A DNA stretch of 64,000 nucleotides, taken from positions 104,690-168,689 of the forward strand of contig QANZ01056535.1 of NCBI GenBank assembly GCA_003254925.1, in the 5' to 3' direction. This DNA comes from Chamaecrista fasciculata. Lineage: Eukaryota; Streptophyta; Magnoliopsida; Fabales; Fabaceae. How positions within the stretch are numbered: the stretch's first letter is position 1; the number at the start of each line of letters is the position of its first letter. Positions 35,101 to 43,775 of the stretch are shown piece by piece. A program made the translations under genes and the position numbers. The notes below the pieces were generated by a model. It made no database searches. It saw only the letters and a program-made list of their open reading frames with translations, and was not told the origin of the DNA.

Positions 35101-38100
35101 CTACTAAGAATTCTCGAATTCTCACTCCTTCAATATTAACATATGCCAATCTAGAAGTTTCTCCTACTGGTCACTATAGAGGACGTTTTTGTGCCTCCTC
35201 TGGGAATACTGATGGTCACCAACGATATGAAGTTAATCCCACACCTGATCTGGGAGTTCCCCATGCGACCCGCCGTACTCCACCTTCTACTTCTGACCCG
35301 ACACCGACTCTAACTGTTCCCACTCGACCTCGCTCCATTCGCAGGTCGACTTGATGCAATCTAATAATGTAGTTAATTAGTATATCACTCCCTGAGACTG
35401 ATTGTGAGGGGGGTAACTATTAGTATGTTTTGTTGGGGAGGAGCCCCTTAGGACAGTTTATGGTATTTTGTATTGTATATATGTGAATGTCTAGGTAGAT
35501 ATTGACCTTTTGTATATACATATATGATAGGATATTGACCTTGTGTAATTGATTGTGGATATATTGATTATGGATATATTGATTATTAGGTCAAGTAAGT
35601 TAATAAGTGACTTCTGTATAGACACGTGATTCCGTGTCAATCAAGATCAAGAAAAGCAAAAGAAATTTATCCTAGTTTTGCAAGTCATTACCTTTCATTC
35701 TTTGTATACCACATAATTGTTTCCACTAAACCGTGTATTATGTTGATTGTAAAATTTGGGATGTCACATCTTCCGCTAAGAGAAATGATTTATTTTAACT
35801 ATTCAAGTAAGAACTTAGACATAACGATAGAAATTATATGAAAATACATTTTAGAGACCAAATTAAAACAGAACGGTTATGAAAATTTGAAGACCAAAAT
35901 AAAACTTATTTCATAGTTTAAGGACCAAAATGAGTATTTGATCAATAACGAATTACCTTTTTCAACTTTTTCTGGATGGACATTGTACTTCGTTAAAGCA
36001 ATAAGACAAGCCAATGTGCAAAGCAGCCTATCATAAGTCACAAAGAGAGAATCACCCCAAGAACCATCAGAAAGTTGGTTTTCTATAATCCATTGAAGGG
36101 AAGAAGGAAACTGTGGAGAACCACTTCCATTCACATCTTCCACGAGAGCCATCCATGCTGTGTCATAAGCTGAGGCTGATATGCTCTTCTCTCCTTCTTC
36201 AGACTCTAACATCTCTTTTATAGCTTCAACTCTCTTTCTAATCTTTTCATTTGTTACATGTTCCTTTGTCTAGTCAAAACAATACTTGATTAGGCGAATT
36301 CTTTGATAAAATTAAATAAATAATCAAGGTAGGCGTACGGACCATGGCAATGGGTACCCTCTCTTGGGAGAGCTTAATAAATAACTATATCGATTGAGTA
36401 TTGAGCGAGGATAAATATCATTATCGAATACTCTATATCAATTCGATATCAATATCTAGTCTATATCAATTCAATATCAATAAACAACAACTAGATAAGA
36501 TATCCGATATCGATACGATACTCTAAATATATAATAGATTTAATATATTTTAGGTCAAAGTGTGAATTTGGTCCAATAACTTTGCTCCAGTTTCTAAATC
36601 AGTCCTATTAACTTTTTTTGTCTTGAATTTGGTCTTGTATCTCTGCTCCAGGGACGTCCCAAATCAGTCTTATATCCTTTTTTGTCTCAGTTTTGGTCCT
36701 ATATGTTTTGAAAACCTCCCACCGTTAGTCCTTCATCTATTTTAAATTAAAGTTTAGTCTTCAAAACTTCAAGTCCCTTTCACTTTAGTTCCTGACTATC
36801 AACATGAAAGTGAAATAGCATCCTTGAAGATTCTCAAACTTTATATCTTGGTCCCTAATCCATGAATTCTTTATGAAATGGAATAATAGAAATGCAAAGA
36901 CAAAAAACACAAATTAAAAGCAAATGACAGAGGGACTAAAACTGAACACACAGAAAATTTATAACCCGCCAGAAAACGTACGGAAATTGCCGAGAAACTC
37001 AAAAACTTATCCAAAAACCCAATTCTCACTGAAATCTCACTCAAAAAATCACCCTAAAAAACTTTAAGAAAGAATTTTCGAAAATCCAAACTTTTGAGGA
37101 GGGAGGTAATAGAAGATTCCCTTACGTTTGGTGATTCCGAGAGAGAAGTTCTGAAATCCCTTACACTTCTTCTATCACCTCCCTCATCAAAAGTTTGGAT
37201 TTTCGAAAATTCTTTTTTAAAGCATTTGATGGCGATCATTTGAGTGAGATTTTAGTGAGAATTGAGGTTTTTGGATGAGTTATTGAGTTTCTCGGCGATT
37301 TTCATACGTTTCTCGGCGAGTTTGGAACATTTTCTAGTGGGTTTTAAATTTTCTGCGTTTTTAGTTTTGGTCCCTCTATAATTTGCATTAATTTGTGTTG
37401 TTTTTACATTTCTAATCCATTTCATGAAGAATTCATGGATTAGGGACCAAGATATACAAGGTTTGAGAATCTTCATGGATGCTCTTTCACCTTCATTTTG
37501 ATAGTCAGGGACTAAAGTGAAAGGGACTTGAAGTTTTCAGGACTAAACTGTAATTTAAAATAGACGGAGGATTGACGGTGGGAAGTTTTCAAAACATATA
37601 GGACCAAAATTGAGACAAAAAAAAGATATAGGACTGATTTGGGACCTAGAGCAAAGATACAGGACCAAATTCGAAACAAAAAAATTATAGGACTGATTTG
37701 GGAAATGGAGCAAAGTTACAGGACCAAATTCGCACTTTAGCCTATATTTTAATATATTATAACACACTTTTAAATATTATAATATATATCATTATATTAT
37801 ATATATATATATTTTAATTTAATATATATTAAATATATTAACAAAATTACAAATATTAAAAATATATGAAAGTTGTCATTTCAATATAGGACATTGAGTT
37901 ATACATATCGGATATCGAATGTTGGGTATAAGTATTCAACATCCAACATTTATCTTTTAAATATTTTGGATATATATTTCGGATATCCAACAGATTCGAA
38001 TAAAAACTATATATTTAGAAAAGTTATAAAAAAAACTGACTTCAAAAAAGAATACTTTCATTGTCAATTAGAATTACATTTTTTTAACAAAGCAGAATAG

Positions 38101-39052
38101 TTTTTTGAGAAACAAATTAAAAGTCAATCCACAAAACAAGAAATTGAATATAAACTCAAACAAAAGTAGCCAATAGACTTCTTTAAGTTTCCCTTAATTA
38201 GGCAAAAGAATCTTTAGCGTCCCAAACTATGGGGTAAGTCTTATTTATAACATTAAATATTTTTTATCAATTATATGCCTAGAATATTTCATTATATTTG
38301 TTTCAATTGTAACCTAAAACATAATGTTAATATTGACATAAATAAACATATTTAGAGACACAATCGATATAAATTGTTAAAGTTTTGTAGTATAATTGAC
38401 AAGAATGTAAAACTTTGAGGTATAGTAATTGACACCAAAATAATAAAAAAAAATCACTTAACACGTCACTATGCTCTGAACCTTTAAAGGTATAATTGAA
38501 AACAAAAAAAGTTTAGTGGTATGCATTTCTTGTAACTTAAGAGAGAAAGAACAAGTTGGAGAAAGAATGTATTAGTGGAACCTACAATTCTTTTTATACA
38601 CTACACGAAATGCACACTATATATGGAGGATTCATTTTCTACATCTAAGACTTACACCATAATTTGAGAGCACAAATGATACTTTTGCCTTTTTCTTAAA
38701 TGCATGCATATATATATATATATATATTCATATACCTCAGCTGTTATTTGTTCCGAGGATATGTTGTTCCTGCACTTTGCCCTAAAATTGGTAACTTTGG
38801 CCTTCAAGGGCAGCAAAATTCCTATATATATAACAAAATAAGCCATGTGTGTTTGTGACTTTGTATGTGTATTAATAATTAAGCTTTTATAGGCAATGTC
38901 AAATTAATTAAAGTAAAGAGCATATTGTGGATTTAGATATTACCTTTAAAGCTCTTATTGGATCGATGGATATTGATCTTGGGGATGGGATTAATGGACG
39001 AAGCAAATACCAAATGGTGAAATGAGGAGTGAATGGACAGAAGAGAATACAT
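18613..39052 (-). CDS. Class II diterpene synthase (copalyl-diphosphate-synthase type), 14 exons
   Basis: Exons: 39052-38944, 38821-38736, 36269-35957, 28621-28438, 27458-27244, 27127-27007, 23968-23856, 23771-23545, 21714-21599, 21517-21419, 21328-21098, 19865-19778, 19673-19479, 18849-18613. All introns are GT-AG and all phases match, giving 777 residues, normal for the family. The N-terminus (about 50 residues, rich in S/H/I/K) fits a plastid transit peptide. Then come SAYDTAW (98-104), [18 protein letters not shown] (301-308), [13 protein letters not shown] (360-372), [10 protein letters not shown] and the usual C-terminal [13 protein letters not shown]. No DDXXD motif is seen, so it is class II in type. 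Enzymes of this class cyclise geranylgeranyl diphosphate in plastids. Here the acid motif DXDD is ELDN and the dyad positions are F246 and H305, so activity and product are uncertain. Kaurene-synthase identity is not supported. Confidence 0.92.
18897..18936. repeat. (TAA)n microsatellite
   Basis: About thirteen copies of TAA/ATA lie in intron 13 of the diterpene synthase, directly beside the MITE that begins at 18,937. Confidence 0.95.
18937..19407. mobile_element. Mutator-type fold-back MITE in intron 13
   Basis: Ends read GTCCAAAGTGTAATTTTAGTCC and the reverse complement of GGCCAAAGTGCAATTTCGATCC. The inner arms are also inverted ('ctcaatttgacctcatttg' occurs twice in related form). Flanking 9-mers TAATAATAA and TAATAAGTA match at 7 of 9, blurred by the microsatellite. 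There is no coding frame. Confidence 0.7.
20080..20345. mobile_element. Small fold-back MITE in intron 11
   Basis: The left arm 'aacaatttagtttctaaaagattgctgagctgacaac' is mirrored by 'attgtcaatttgataatctttcatggattaaatttttag'. Interior segments 'tagtccttgaaagatcaaaa' and 'tatactattt' also fold back. It has no coding frame. The same family occurs at 20,470-20,675 and 57,832-58,098. Confidence 0.55.
20470..20675. mobile_element. Small fold-back MITE in intron 11, second copy
   Basis: The arms 'taaaccaataatttggtctttgaaagatcac' and 'aatgatctttcagaaatcaaattgttagttta' are inverted copies, as in the neighbour at 20,080-20,345. No coding frame. Confidence 0.55.
20690..21064. mobile_element. Fold-back MITE in intron 11 with a near-perfect central hairpin
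   Basis: The two halves are inverted: 'tttggtctcacatctttttttattgcactttt' pairs with 'aaaagtgcaacaaaaaaaagatagaggaccaaa'. At the centre 'tctttgcaaaaggatcaa' is followed by 'ttgatccttttgcaaaga'. The right edge ends 'aaatttacactttgac'. It is related to the MITEs at 26,534 and 36,553. Confidence 0.65.
21800..23190 (+). mobile_element. RTE-type LINE remnant in intron 8 (antisense to the gene)
   Basis: Plus-strand translations, in more than one frame, give pieces of a non-LTR reverse transcriptase: [35 protein letters not shown], the catalytic FADDIVF box (about 22,340-22,360), then [29 protein letters not shown] and MLRWMCNH, ending near [11 protein letters not shown]. This order matches plant RTE-clade LINEs. 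The endonuclease half is missing (5' truncation). The frame has several stops and at least one small insertion after VFIDLE at about 22,075. It is dead and fairly old. Confidence 0.85.
23199..23306 (-). mobile_element. Solo TRIM LTR in intron 8
   Basis: 'ccccaaaagagctttcaaagagagaggattgcc' and the end 'ttaagcgatttgggacttcaaca' match the 108-bp TRIM LTR at 17,692-17,799 with clear divergence. No internal region or second LTR follows. It lies directly after the LINE remnant. Confidence 0.75.
24814..25213. mobile_element. Mutator-type palindromic MITE (gggtaaatt family), nested
   Basis: It starts GGGAAAATTATACTGTGGTACC and ends GTGTAATTTACCC. The arms 'tttggtaccctttggtttgaaac' and 'gtttcaaaccacatggtactaaag' are inverted. 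Flanking 9-mers ATCTTTTTT and ATATTTTTT match at 8 of 9. The same family is at 43,098, 48,155, 58,900 and 63,240. Confidence 0.8.
25570..25650 (-). mobile_element. tRNA-like SINE head remnant
   Basis: On the minus strand TGGCTCAACAGTTG resembles a pol III A box. About 30 bases later GGTTCAAATCC matches a B box. A run of T (plus strand A) follows. There is no tRNA fold with matched acceptor stem, so a SINE remnant is more likely than a tRNA gene. Confidence 0.45.
26534..26936. mobile_element. Mutator-type fold-back MITE in intron 6
   Basis: Edges GGCCAAAATGCACTTCTGTCCC and the reverse complement of GGTCGAAGTGTACTTTTTG. The arms 'attgcacttttggtctcatat' and 'atatgggaccaaaagtgcaac' are inverted. 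Flanking 9-mers TGTTTTAAA and TATTTTAAT match at 7 of 9. No coding frame. Confidence 0.7.
27587..28377. mobile_element. Mutator-type MITE (791 bp) in intron 4, perfect target duplication
   Basis: Edges GGCTAAAATTTCATTTTGGTCC and the reverse complement of GGTCAAAACCTCATTTTGATC. The 9-bp duplication TTTTTATAA is perfect (27,578-27,586 and 28,378-28,386), as expected of Mutator transposition. The interior folds back on itself and encodes nothing. Relatives are at 44,988 and 56,495. Confidence 0.9.
28726..29094. mobile_element. Fold-back MITE in intron 3, flanked by (TA)n runs
   Basis: The left arm 'agtaaaaatactcttttgattccccaatattt' and the right arm 'aaatttttggatctaaaggttgattttgcct' are inverted. 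'tcgtcctcattg' and 'gagacaaaattgatcac' continue the fold. (TA)n tracts at about 28,700-28,725 and 29,095-29,127 flank it and hide any target duplication. Confidence 0.55.
30655..33895 (-). mobile_element. Degraded LTR element in intron 3
   Basis: 33,410-33,510 and 30,655-30,760 are direct repeats ('cattgatcttgaatgaggctaa', 'agattttggagaaaaa'). At 33,343-33,355 the reverse complement reads TGGTATCAGAGCC, a tRNA-Met primer site, beside an LTR edge whose complement ends TTTCCATCA (33,359). That LTR may run to about 33,895 (reverse complement TGTTGGAAGTTTTG). The interior has no recognisable gag or pol, so it is a non-autonomous or heavily decayed fossil, probably Copia. Confidence 0.6.
33896..34205. 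other. Unassigned stretch inside intron 3
   Basis: It contains 'cgattttggggacgaaac', a phrase often found near the 3' end of Gypsy elements, but no frame or repeat boundary could be fixed. I see no gene here. Confidence 0.3.
34206..35768 (+). repeat. Gypsy-type LTR (chromovirus-like) in intron 3
   Basis: It starts TGTCACATCGAGATT and ends TTTGGGATGTCACA, matching the TGTCACA...TGTCACA or TGTGACA termini common in Del/Tekay-type LTRs. 'gtgtacacactgggggatgccc' and 'gcgcgtcggccatggcc' are typical interior patches of such LTRs. Flanking 5-mers do not match, so it is not a clean solo LTR. The small frames inside (34,398-34,595 and others) are low-complexity. Confidence 0.5.
36553..37742. mobile_element. 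Mutator-type long-inverted-repeat MITE (1,190 bp) in intron 2
   Basis: Edges GGTCAAAGTGTGAATTTGG and the reverse complement of GGCTAAAGTGCGAATTTGG. The 9-bp duplication TATATTTTA is perfect (36,544-36,552 and 37,743-37,751). The arms are long: 'tttcgaaaatccaaactttt' and 'aaaagtttggattttcgaaa' near 37,075 and 37,190 pair close to the centre. There is no transposase. It lies within AT-rich 'ggatatcgaat' sequence resembling another hAT-like MITE (about 36,340-38,005). Confidence 0.88.
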
Positions 39053-39095
39053 GATTTGCTTGTAATTTGTAAACCCGTTAAGGATAAGTTGAAGA

Positions 39096-39126
39096 TATAT
39101 ATATGATGTCCGGCCATATATATAGT
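39096..39126 (-). promoter_or_regulatory. Probable TATA box of the diterpene synthase
   Basis: On the minus strand CTATATATATGG lies at about 39,115-39,126, some 65 bp upstream of the start codon at 39,052. That leaves a short 5' leader. A second TATATAT run lies at about 39,096-39,103. The choice is by position and sequence only. Confidence 0.45.
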
Positions 39127-39247
39127 ACTTATAAGAGTAAATTAATGATGATTTGTTCCCTAAAATATATGAAGTTTCTTCAATTTAGTCCTTGAAAACT
39201 AAAGTTATATGATTTAGTCCCCCTAACAAGCAATTGCAATCAATTTA

Positions 39248-39952
39248 GGGGGCGTTTGGTACACGGATTATTTTTTCATTCCCGGGAATCACATTCCCAA
39301 GAATGTGCATGATTCCTAGGAATAAGATTCCCAGATTATAAAAATATATGTTTGGATGAGTTAAAATAATCCTAGGATTATTTTGCAATATTCCCAAGAA
39401 TATTATATTACAATCTTGTATTTGGTTCAACTTTGATAATCCTGGGAATGTTTAATACTTTTACAAATATGTCATTGACTTTTCATTCTCAACTAACAGT
39501 TTATCAAATGTAGAAATTGTTCAAAACAATTCATGAGAAAAATACTATATCATAAAGAAATAATTATATCATAATTAAAATTTCTTCAACACTTCAAGGC
39601 CGCAGAGAGTTGTAGAACACTAGAATGACAAAGGCGGTAGAGAGTTGTAGAACACTAGAATGACAAAGATGGAAAGTGACAAAGATTTGTAGAGAAAGAA
39701 TTAATTAGGGGAAATTAATTAGGGGTAATAAAGTTATTTTGGATGAGAAAAATAATCTCATGTCATGGGATTAGACTAATTCCACCCCTTAGGGTGGGAT
39801 TAAAAAATAGCTATTTTAGGAAATTATGTTATTTCTAGAAATACAATATTTCCGGGACTAATTTTCCAATCCGCGTACCAAACACGAGATTACTCTAGTC
39901 CGGAGCTTATAATCCCGGGATTATTTTTCCAATCCGTGTACCAAACGCCTCC
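39248..39952. mobile_element. Harbinger-type MITE (705 bp) upstream of the diterpene synthase
   Basis: The inverted ends are GGGGGCGTTTGGTACACGGATT and GGAGGCGTTTGGTACACGGATT (right end, complement), differing at one base. The TTA target duplication is at 39,245-39,247 and 39,953-39,955. A 34-bp segment 'agagttgtagaacactagaatgacaaag' is tandemly doubled near 39,605-39,670. There is no transposase. Its near edge is 196 bp upstream of the diterpene synthase start codon and about 120 bp from the TATA box. Confidence 0.9.
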
Positions 39953-39955
39953 TTA

Positions 39956-41640
39956 GTTCTTTAATTCTTTTGTTAAAGATATTAAGTCGAAATTTAAAAA
40001 AATATGTGTTGCGATTATAACTTTTGTCTATATTATATTTATGAATTGACATCAAGAAAAAGTATATCGACCGTTCGATTTGAATTAATATCTTAATAAA
40101 TGTAATTAAATCATCTTTCGAGGAGTCAATCTTATTATTTCATTTTTTAAGAACTAAATTGAAAAAATTTTCATCTTTCTATTAATTTACTCCATTTATA
40201 ATTTTGTTATAAAGGTTCTCAATATAATAAAAATAAACAAGCAATGAATTTGTTTTGCATGATCGATAGAAAGAAAATATGAAAGATAATATTTTGTAGT
40301 TCCAATTATTAAATTGGGTATTATATATACATACATCCAATTATTAAATGGTGTCTAGCCATATCTTTTCATTTGAAAATATTTATCTATCGAATGATGT
40401 CTTTTAATTATTAATAGACACATATTTTATTGTGAAAAGATATAACTATTAAAAGTGTTTATTAGTAATTAATAGGCATCTTTAATATGAAAGTATGTAT
40501 ATTGAGTCATATCTTTTGGTTATAAATAATATTCCAAACCATGCAAGATGTAACACCAAATAAAATGAAAATTTTAATTTATAGGCTTTGTTGTACACTG
40601 GAAAAGGTTTGCCTATATTTTTTTTATGTATAGGCAATTACTCTTTAAAGATAATAATCTTCCAAGTCTCAAGGCCTTTCATTTATTTATTTCTTCTATA
40701 TTAATTATTTCTAACACAAACACTCTGAATCTTCTATCACTAAGTCAGACCAAAAAAAAAAGTCAATCTCCAAGTGCTTGTATGATATCTGTGTGAGACG
40801 CTTTATTGGACTTGACTTAAGATTATTGAAATTGAGTGAGTTGGCTAGGGTTCAATTTGAAGGAACACTTGGTGAGCTTTATTGTATGTTTTGAATTGAG
40901 AATTAAGGAGGAGAAGGAAGGGGACTCAAGGAGAGAGGTTTGGGACTTCTTCCGCTTATGTGGATGGAAAGTTGAAGATTGGAGAGAAAGAGAATGAGGA
41001 ATTAACTTTTCATCCATCATCATTCTCCTCCCTTTACAAATTTCGAATACCCCAAGTTAGCATGTTTTTTGGGAAGAACTGCTTCACAAACAAGGGTGAG
41101 AGTAGAAAAAGATTATTCTCTCATTCCTTCTTTCCCCTCCCCCTCCAATTATCCAAACTAACTCTTAAGAGTTGTTTAGATAATTAAAGAGGAAGAGGAG
41201 GGAAGGAGAGGGAATTAAGATTAATCTCCTTCTACTCTCTCTTTTGTTTTGAGAAAGTAGCTCTTCCTTCAAAACACTCTAATTTGAAGTATTCGAAATT
41301 TGTGAAGGAAGAGAGAGAATGTGATAATATTTTCTTCTCTTCCAATAATCAACTTTCTAGATAAGGAGAAGACATTCAAAACTTGTCTCCCTCCCTCCCA
41401 TCTTTTCCTTAATCTCCAATTCAAACATACTCTTGATATCGCCAACAAAGGTGATACCCACGCCTTTCCATATGAGCTATATATTACTCTTGAATCTTGG
41501 GATAGGTTATGTTGACACATATCTATAGATCATGGGTATGGAAATAAAGGAATTTTCTGAGAAACTAAAGGATTTGATGGATTATAATGTTAAGAATAAT
41601 GATGTAAAAAAGTTGCATGTTCAGGGTTTGTTAAGAATAA
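39956..41640. other. Intergenic, AT-rich, with a purine-rich fold-back near 41,000-41,320
   Basis: No gene is seen. 'cctttacaaatttcgaatac' near 41,033 and 'gtattcgaaatttgtgaagg' near 41,288 are inverted copies. 'ctaactcttaagagttgttta' between them is palindromic, so a MITE is likely, but its ends could not be fixed. The short frames here in both strands follow the GA-rich bias. Confidence 0.4.
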
Positions 41641-41641
41641 C

Positions 41642-41703
41642 GTTACATATCTTTTTCAATTTTGAGGTTTGTTAAACCTCAAAATTGAAAAAAGATATGT
41701 AAC
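41642..41703. repeat. Long perfect-stem hairpin
   Basis: 'gttacatatctttttcaatt' followed by 'ttgaggttt' pairs with 'aaacctcaa' followed by 'aattgaaaaaagatatgtaac' across a GTT loop, a stem of about 29 bp with one bulged A. It could be the core of a small MITE or a young small-RNA hairpin. Expression cannot be judged. Confidence 0.75.
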
Positions 41704-42405
41704 TTTGAAATGGTTGAATGTTCTAATACCCAACCTCTCCACAGGCTTTTCTTAATGTTAATAAAATTGTTGGTGTATTTATTTTATTTTATCATATTAG
41801 ACGTCTCATATTTTATGACTTAGATATTATATAAATACTTTGATAATTATTTAACAACACATCATAATCAATAAGTCAACGATGTTATAATTAATAATAA
41901 AAAATGATGAAATAAGAAAAATTATTCAATTTTAAGAACTAAATTATGTGAAACTAATATTTGAGGATTACATAATAATTTAACCTAAAATTATTATTAT
42001 TTTAGAAACCAAATATTTCATTTAACCTAAAATTATTAATATATGCAATAAAATTAAAGGTATGCTATAAGCATGAATAGATACAGCAGTTGCGCACCTC
42101 ATTTAATGTGCGCCACCAAGCGGCCATAGTGTAAAGACTTGAAGCATTTATTTTTCAGTTTAAGGAGCTATGTGGGTAGGGCAAATTAGCTAGTTCACAA
42201 TTCAAATCCGTTGATACATAACATAATTGCGCTTTATTAAATATACGTAGCCAAGTCTAGATGAATAAATGTTACCTAATGCCAAATTAAAGGCAAAGCT
42301 AAGATATAAAAATTCTAGGCAACACACATGGATGAGTAAATAACTGAAACAGCCGGTGGATAATATGAATTATTCGGACCATTTTGATTTTTATATTTAA
42401 GGGTA

Positions 42406-42560
42406 AATTAGACAGAAGATTCCTATGATTTGGCCCATTTACAAAAAGGATCCCTGTTGATTAAAAAGTGGCAAATAAGGGCATGTGGTTTGCTTCGTTA
42501 ACAAAAAGGGTACTAAGGTATATTTTCGTCTAAAATTTGACAGAAATCTTGGCTGACATA
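42406..42560. mobile_element. Left end of a gggtaaatt-family MITE (partial)
   Basis: 'gggtaaattagacagaagattcctatgatttggccc' and 'gtggtttgcttcgttaac' match the left arms of the Mutator-type MITEs elsewhere in the window. No right arm was found nearby. 41,704-42,405 before it holds nothing I recognise. Confidence 0.45.
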
Positions 42561-42689
42561 CTATTTTTAAGACTTCAACTATTCATTTTTATGCGTTTGA
42601 CTCCCTATTTGTATGAGAGAAAGACTTTGACATAAAAAAAAAAAAAAAATTCATTGTAATAAATGAAATTTCGCCCTTCAAGTTTTCTA

Positions 42690-42790
42690 GTTTCATCCTC
42701 TTGTTCAGGTGTTATCTTTCCACTAGTTCCTTCAAATATCTTGTTCAGATGTTATCTTTCCACTAGTTCCTTCAAATATCTTATCCAGAG
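42690..42790. repeat. Short tandem duplication (about 40 bp, two copies)
   Basis: 'gttatctttccactagttcc' followed by 'ttcaaatatcttgttcag' occurs twice in a row. It lies just before the Gypsy gag fragment. Confidence 0.85.
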
Positions 42791-42945
42791 CTAGTGGTTC
42801 CTTCTCCTTCTTCTTATCCTTTTGTGCTCAAGAGGTTCCAACACCCACATTCATGGCAATTTTCACTACTTCATCCGTGTTAACCTCATTGTTATCAGCA
42901 GAAGATGGGTTAGAGTAATTTGGTTTAGGTAGGCCTACAGTTGCT

Positions 42946-43086
42946 TTGAATAGAACACCAACTGTTTCTATCACTACTTGGGAAGATTTGGCTCAAAAGT
43001 TTTTATCTAAGTACTTTCCTTTAGCAAAGATAGCAAAGATGAGAAATGACATCACTTCTTTTAAGCAGCGTGATGACATCACATTT
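42946..43086 (+). pseudogene. Gypsy gag fragment
   Basis: The plus frame contains TTWEDLAQKFLSKYFPLAK followed by MRNDITSFKQRDD, which matches the retrotransposon Gag domain of Athila/Tat-type Gypsy elements (W..L...FL.KYFP..K...R.DI..F.Q). It is cut short by the neighbouring MITE. Fossil. Confidence 0.8.
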
Positions 43087-43097
43087 TACGTACGAAG

Positions 43098-43657
43098 AGT
43101 GACACTTTGGTACCTTGTGGTATTTTACACTTTGGTATCCTGTGGTTTAAAAAGTGACACTTTGGTACCTTGTGGTATTTTATGTTAACACTTTGGTACC
43201 CTTTTGGAGCTATTTTGTAATTTTAACCATAAAAAATTTTGTAAAAATTACATATTGACCCCCAATATTTTTAGAAAATTACAAACAGCTCCTTGGATAC
43301 ATATTATCTAGGGACTAAATTGAAAATTATAAAAAAAAATTTGGGTCAAAACATAATTTTCGAAAAATATAGGACAAAAGATAGAATTATAAAACAGTCC
43401 AAATTTTTTTTTTATATTTTTCATTTTAGTCCCTAAATAATATGTATTCAGGGACCTATTTGTAATTTTTTGAAAATATTGAGGGTCAATATGTAATTTT
43501 TGCAAAATTTTTTATGGTTAAAATTACAAAATAGCTCCAAAAGGGTACCAAAGTGTTAACAGAAAATACCACAGGGTACCAAAGTGTCACTTTTTAAATC
43601 ATAAGGTGCCAAAGTGAAATATGGCCAAACTATAAGGTACCAAAGTGTAATTTACCC
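43098..43657. mobile_element. Mutator-type MITE (gggtaaatt family), left end incomplete
   Basis: The arms 'gacactttggtaccttgtgg' and 'ccacagggtaccaaagtgtc' are inverted, and the right edge ends GTGTAATTTACCC. The interior 'ggacctatttgtaattttttgaaaatattg' is also an inverted copy of the left half. No coding frame. Confidence 0.75.
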
Positions 43658-43775
43658 AAAAATTCATATGTTTTGGATATAAGATATTATAAATTTGAGG
43701 TGTAACTCCATATAGGTTATTGATTAGTTCATCTGATTCATATTTTAGCTCTTTTTGGGTAATTAATATTTTAAA

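Larger units (their letters stand above)
29180..35943. mobile_element. Possible 6.8-kb Mutator-like element filling intron 3
   Basis: The left 130 bp ('cattttgattctcaaactatcgggtaag', 'ttttattttggtcataaaac') are an inverted copy of 35,845-35,943 ('gaccaaaataaaacttatttcatagtttaagg', 'accaaaatgag'). Flanking 9-mers AATAATTAA and AATAACGAA match at 7 of 9. The right edge lies about 12 bp inside the intron from the exon 3 donor (35,956/35,955). The interior holds two LTR-element remnants and no transposase. It could instead be two unrelated MITE ends. Confidence 0.4.

Noticed and set aside
18613-39052. Reading the diterpene synthase as a pseudogene because of the altered active site
   Set aside because: All 14 exons join in frame with GT-AG sites and a normal C-terminus. 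A dead gene would be expected to show stops or shifts. Activity remains open, but the gene is intact.
18613-39052. Identity as a kaurene-synthase-like (class I) enzyme, given the weak DXDD
   Set aside because: No DDXXD motif occurs in the C-terminal domain, and the [18 protein letters not shown] and [13 protein letters not shown] blocks are of the copalyl-diphosphate-synthase type.
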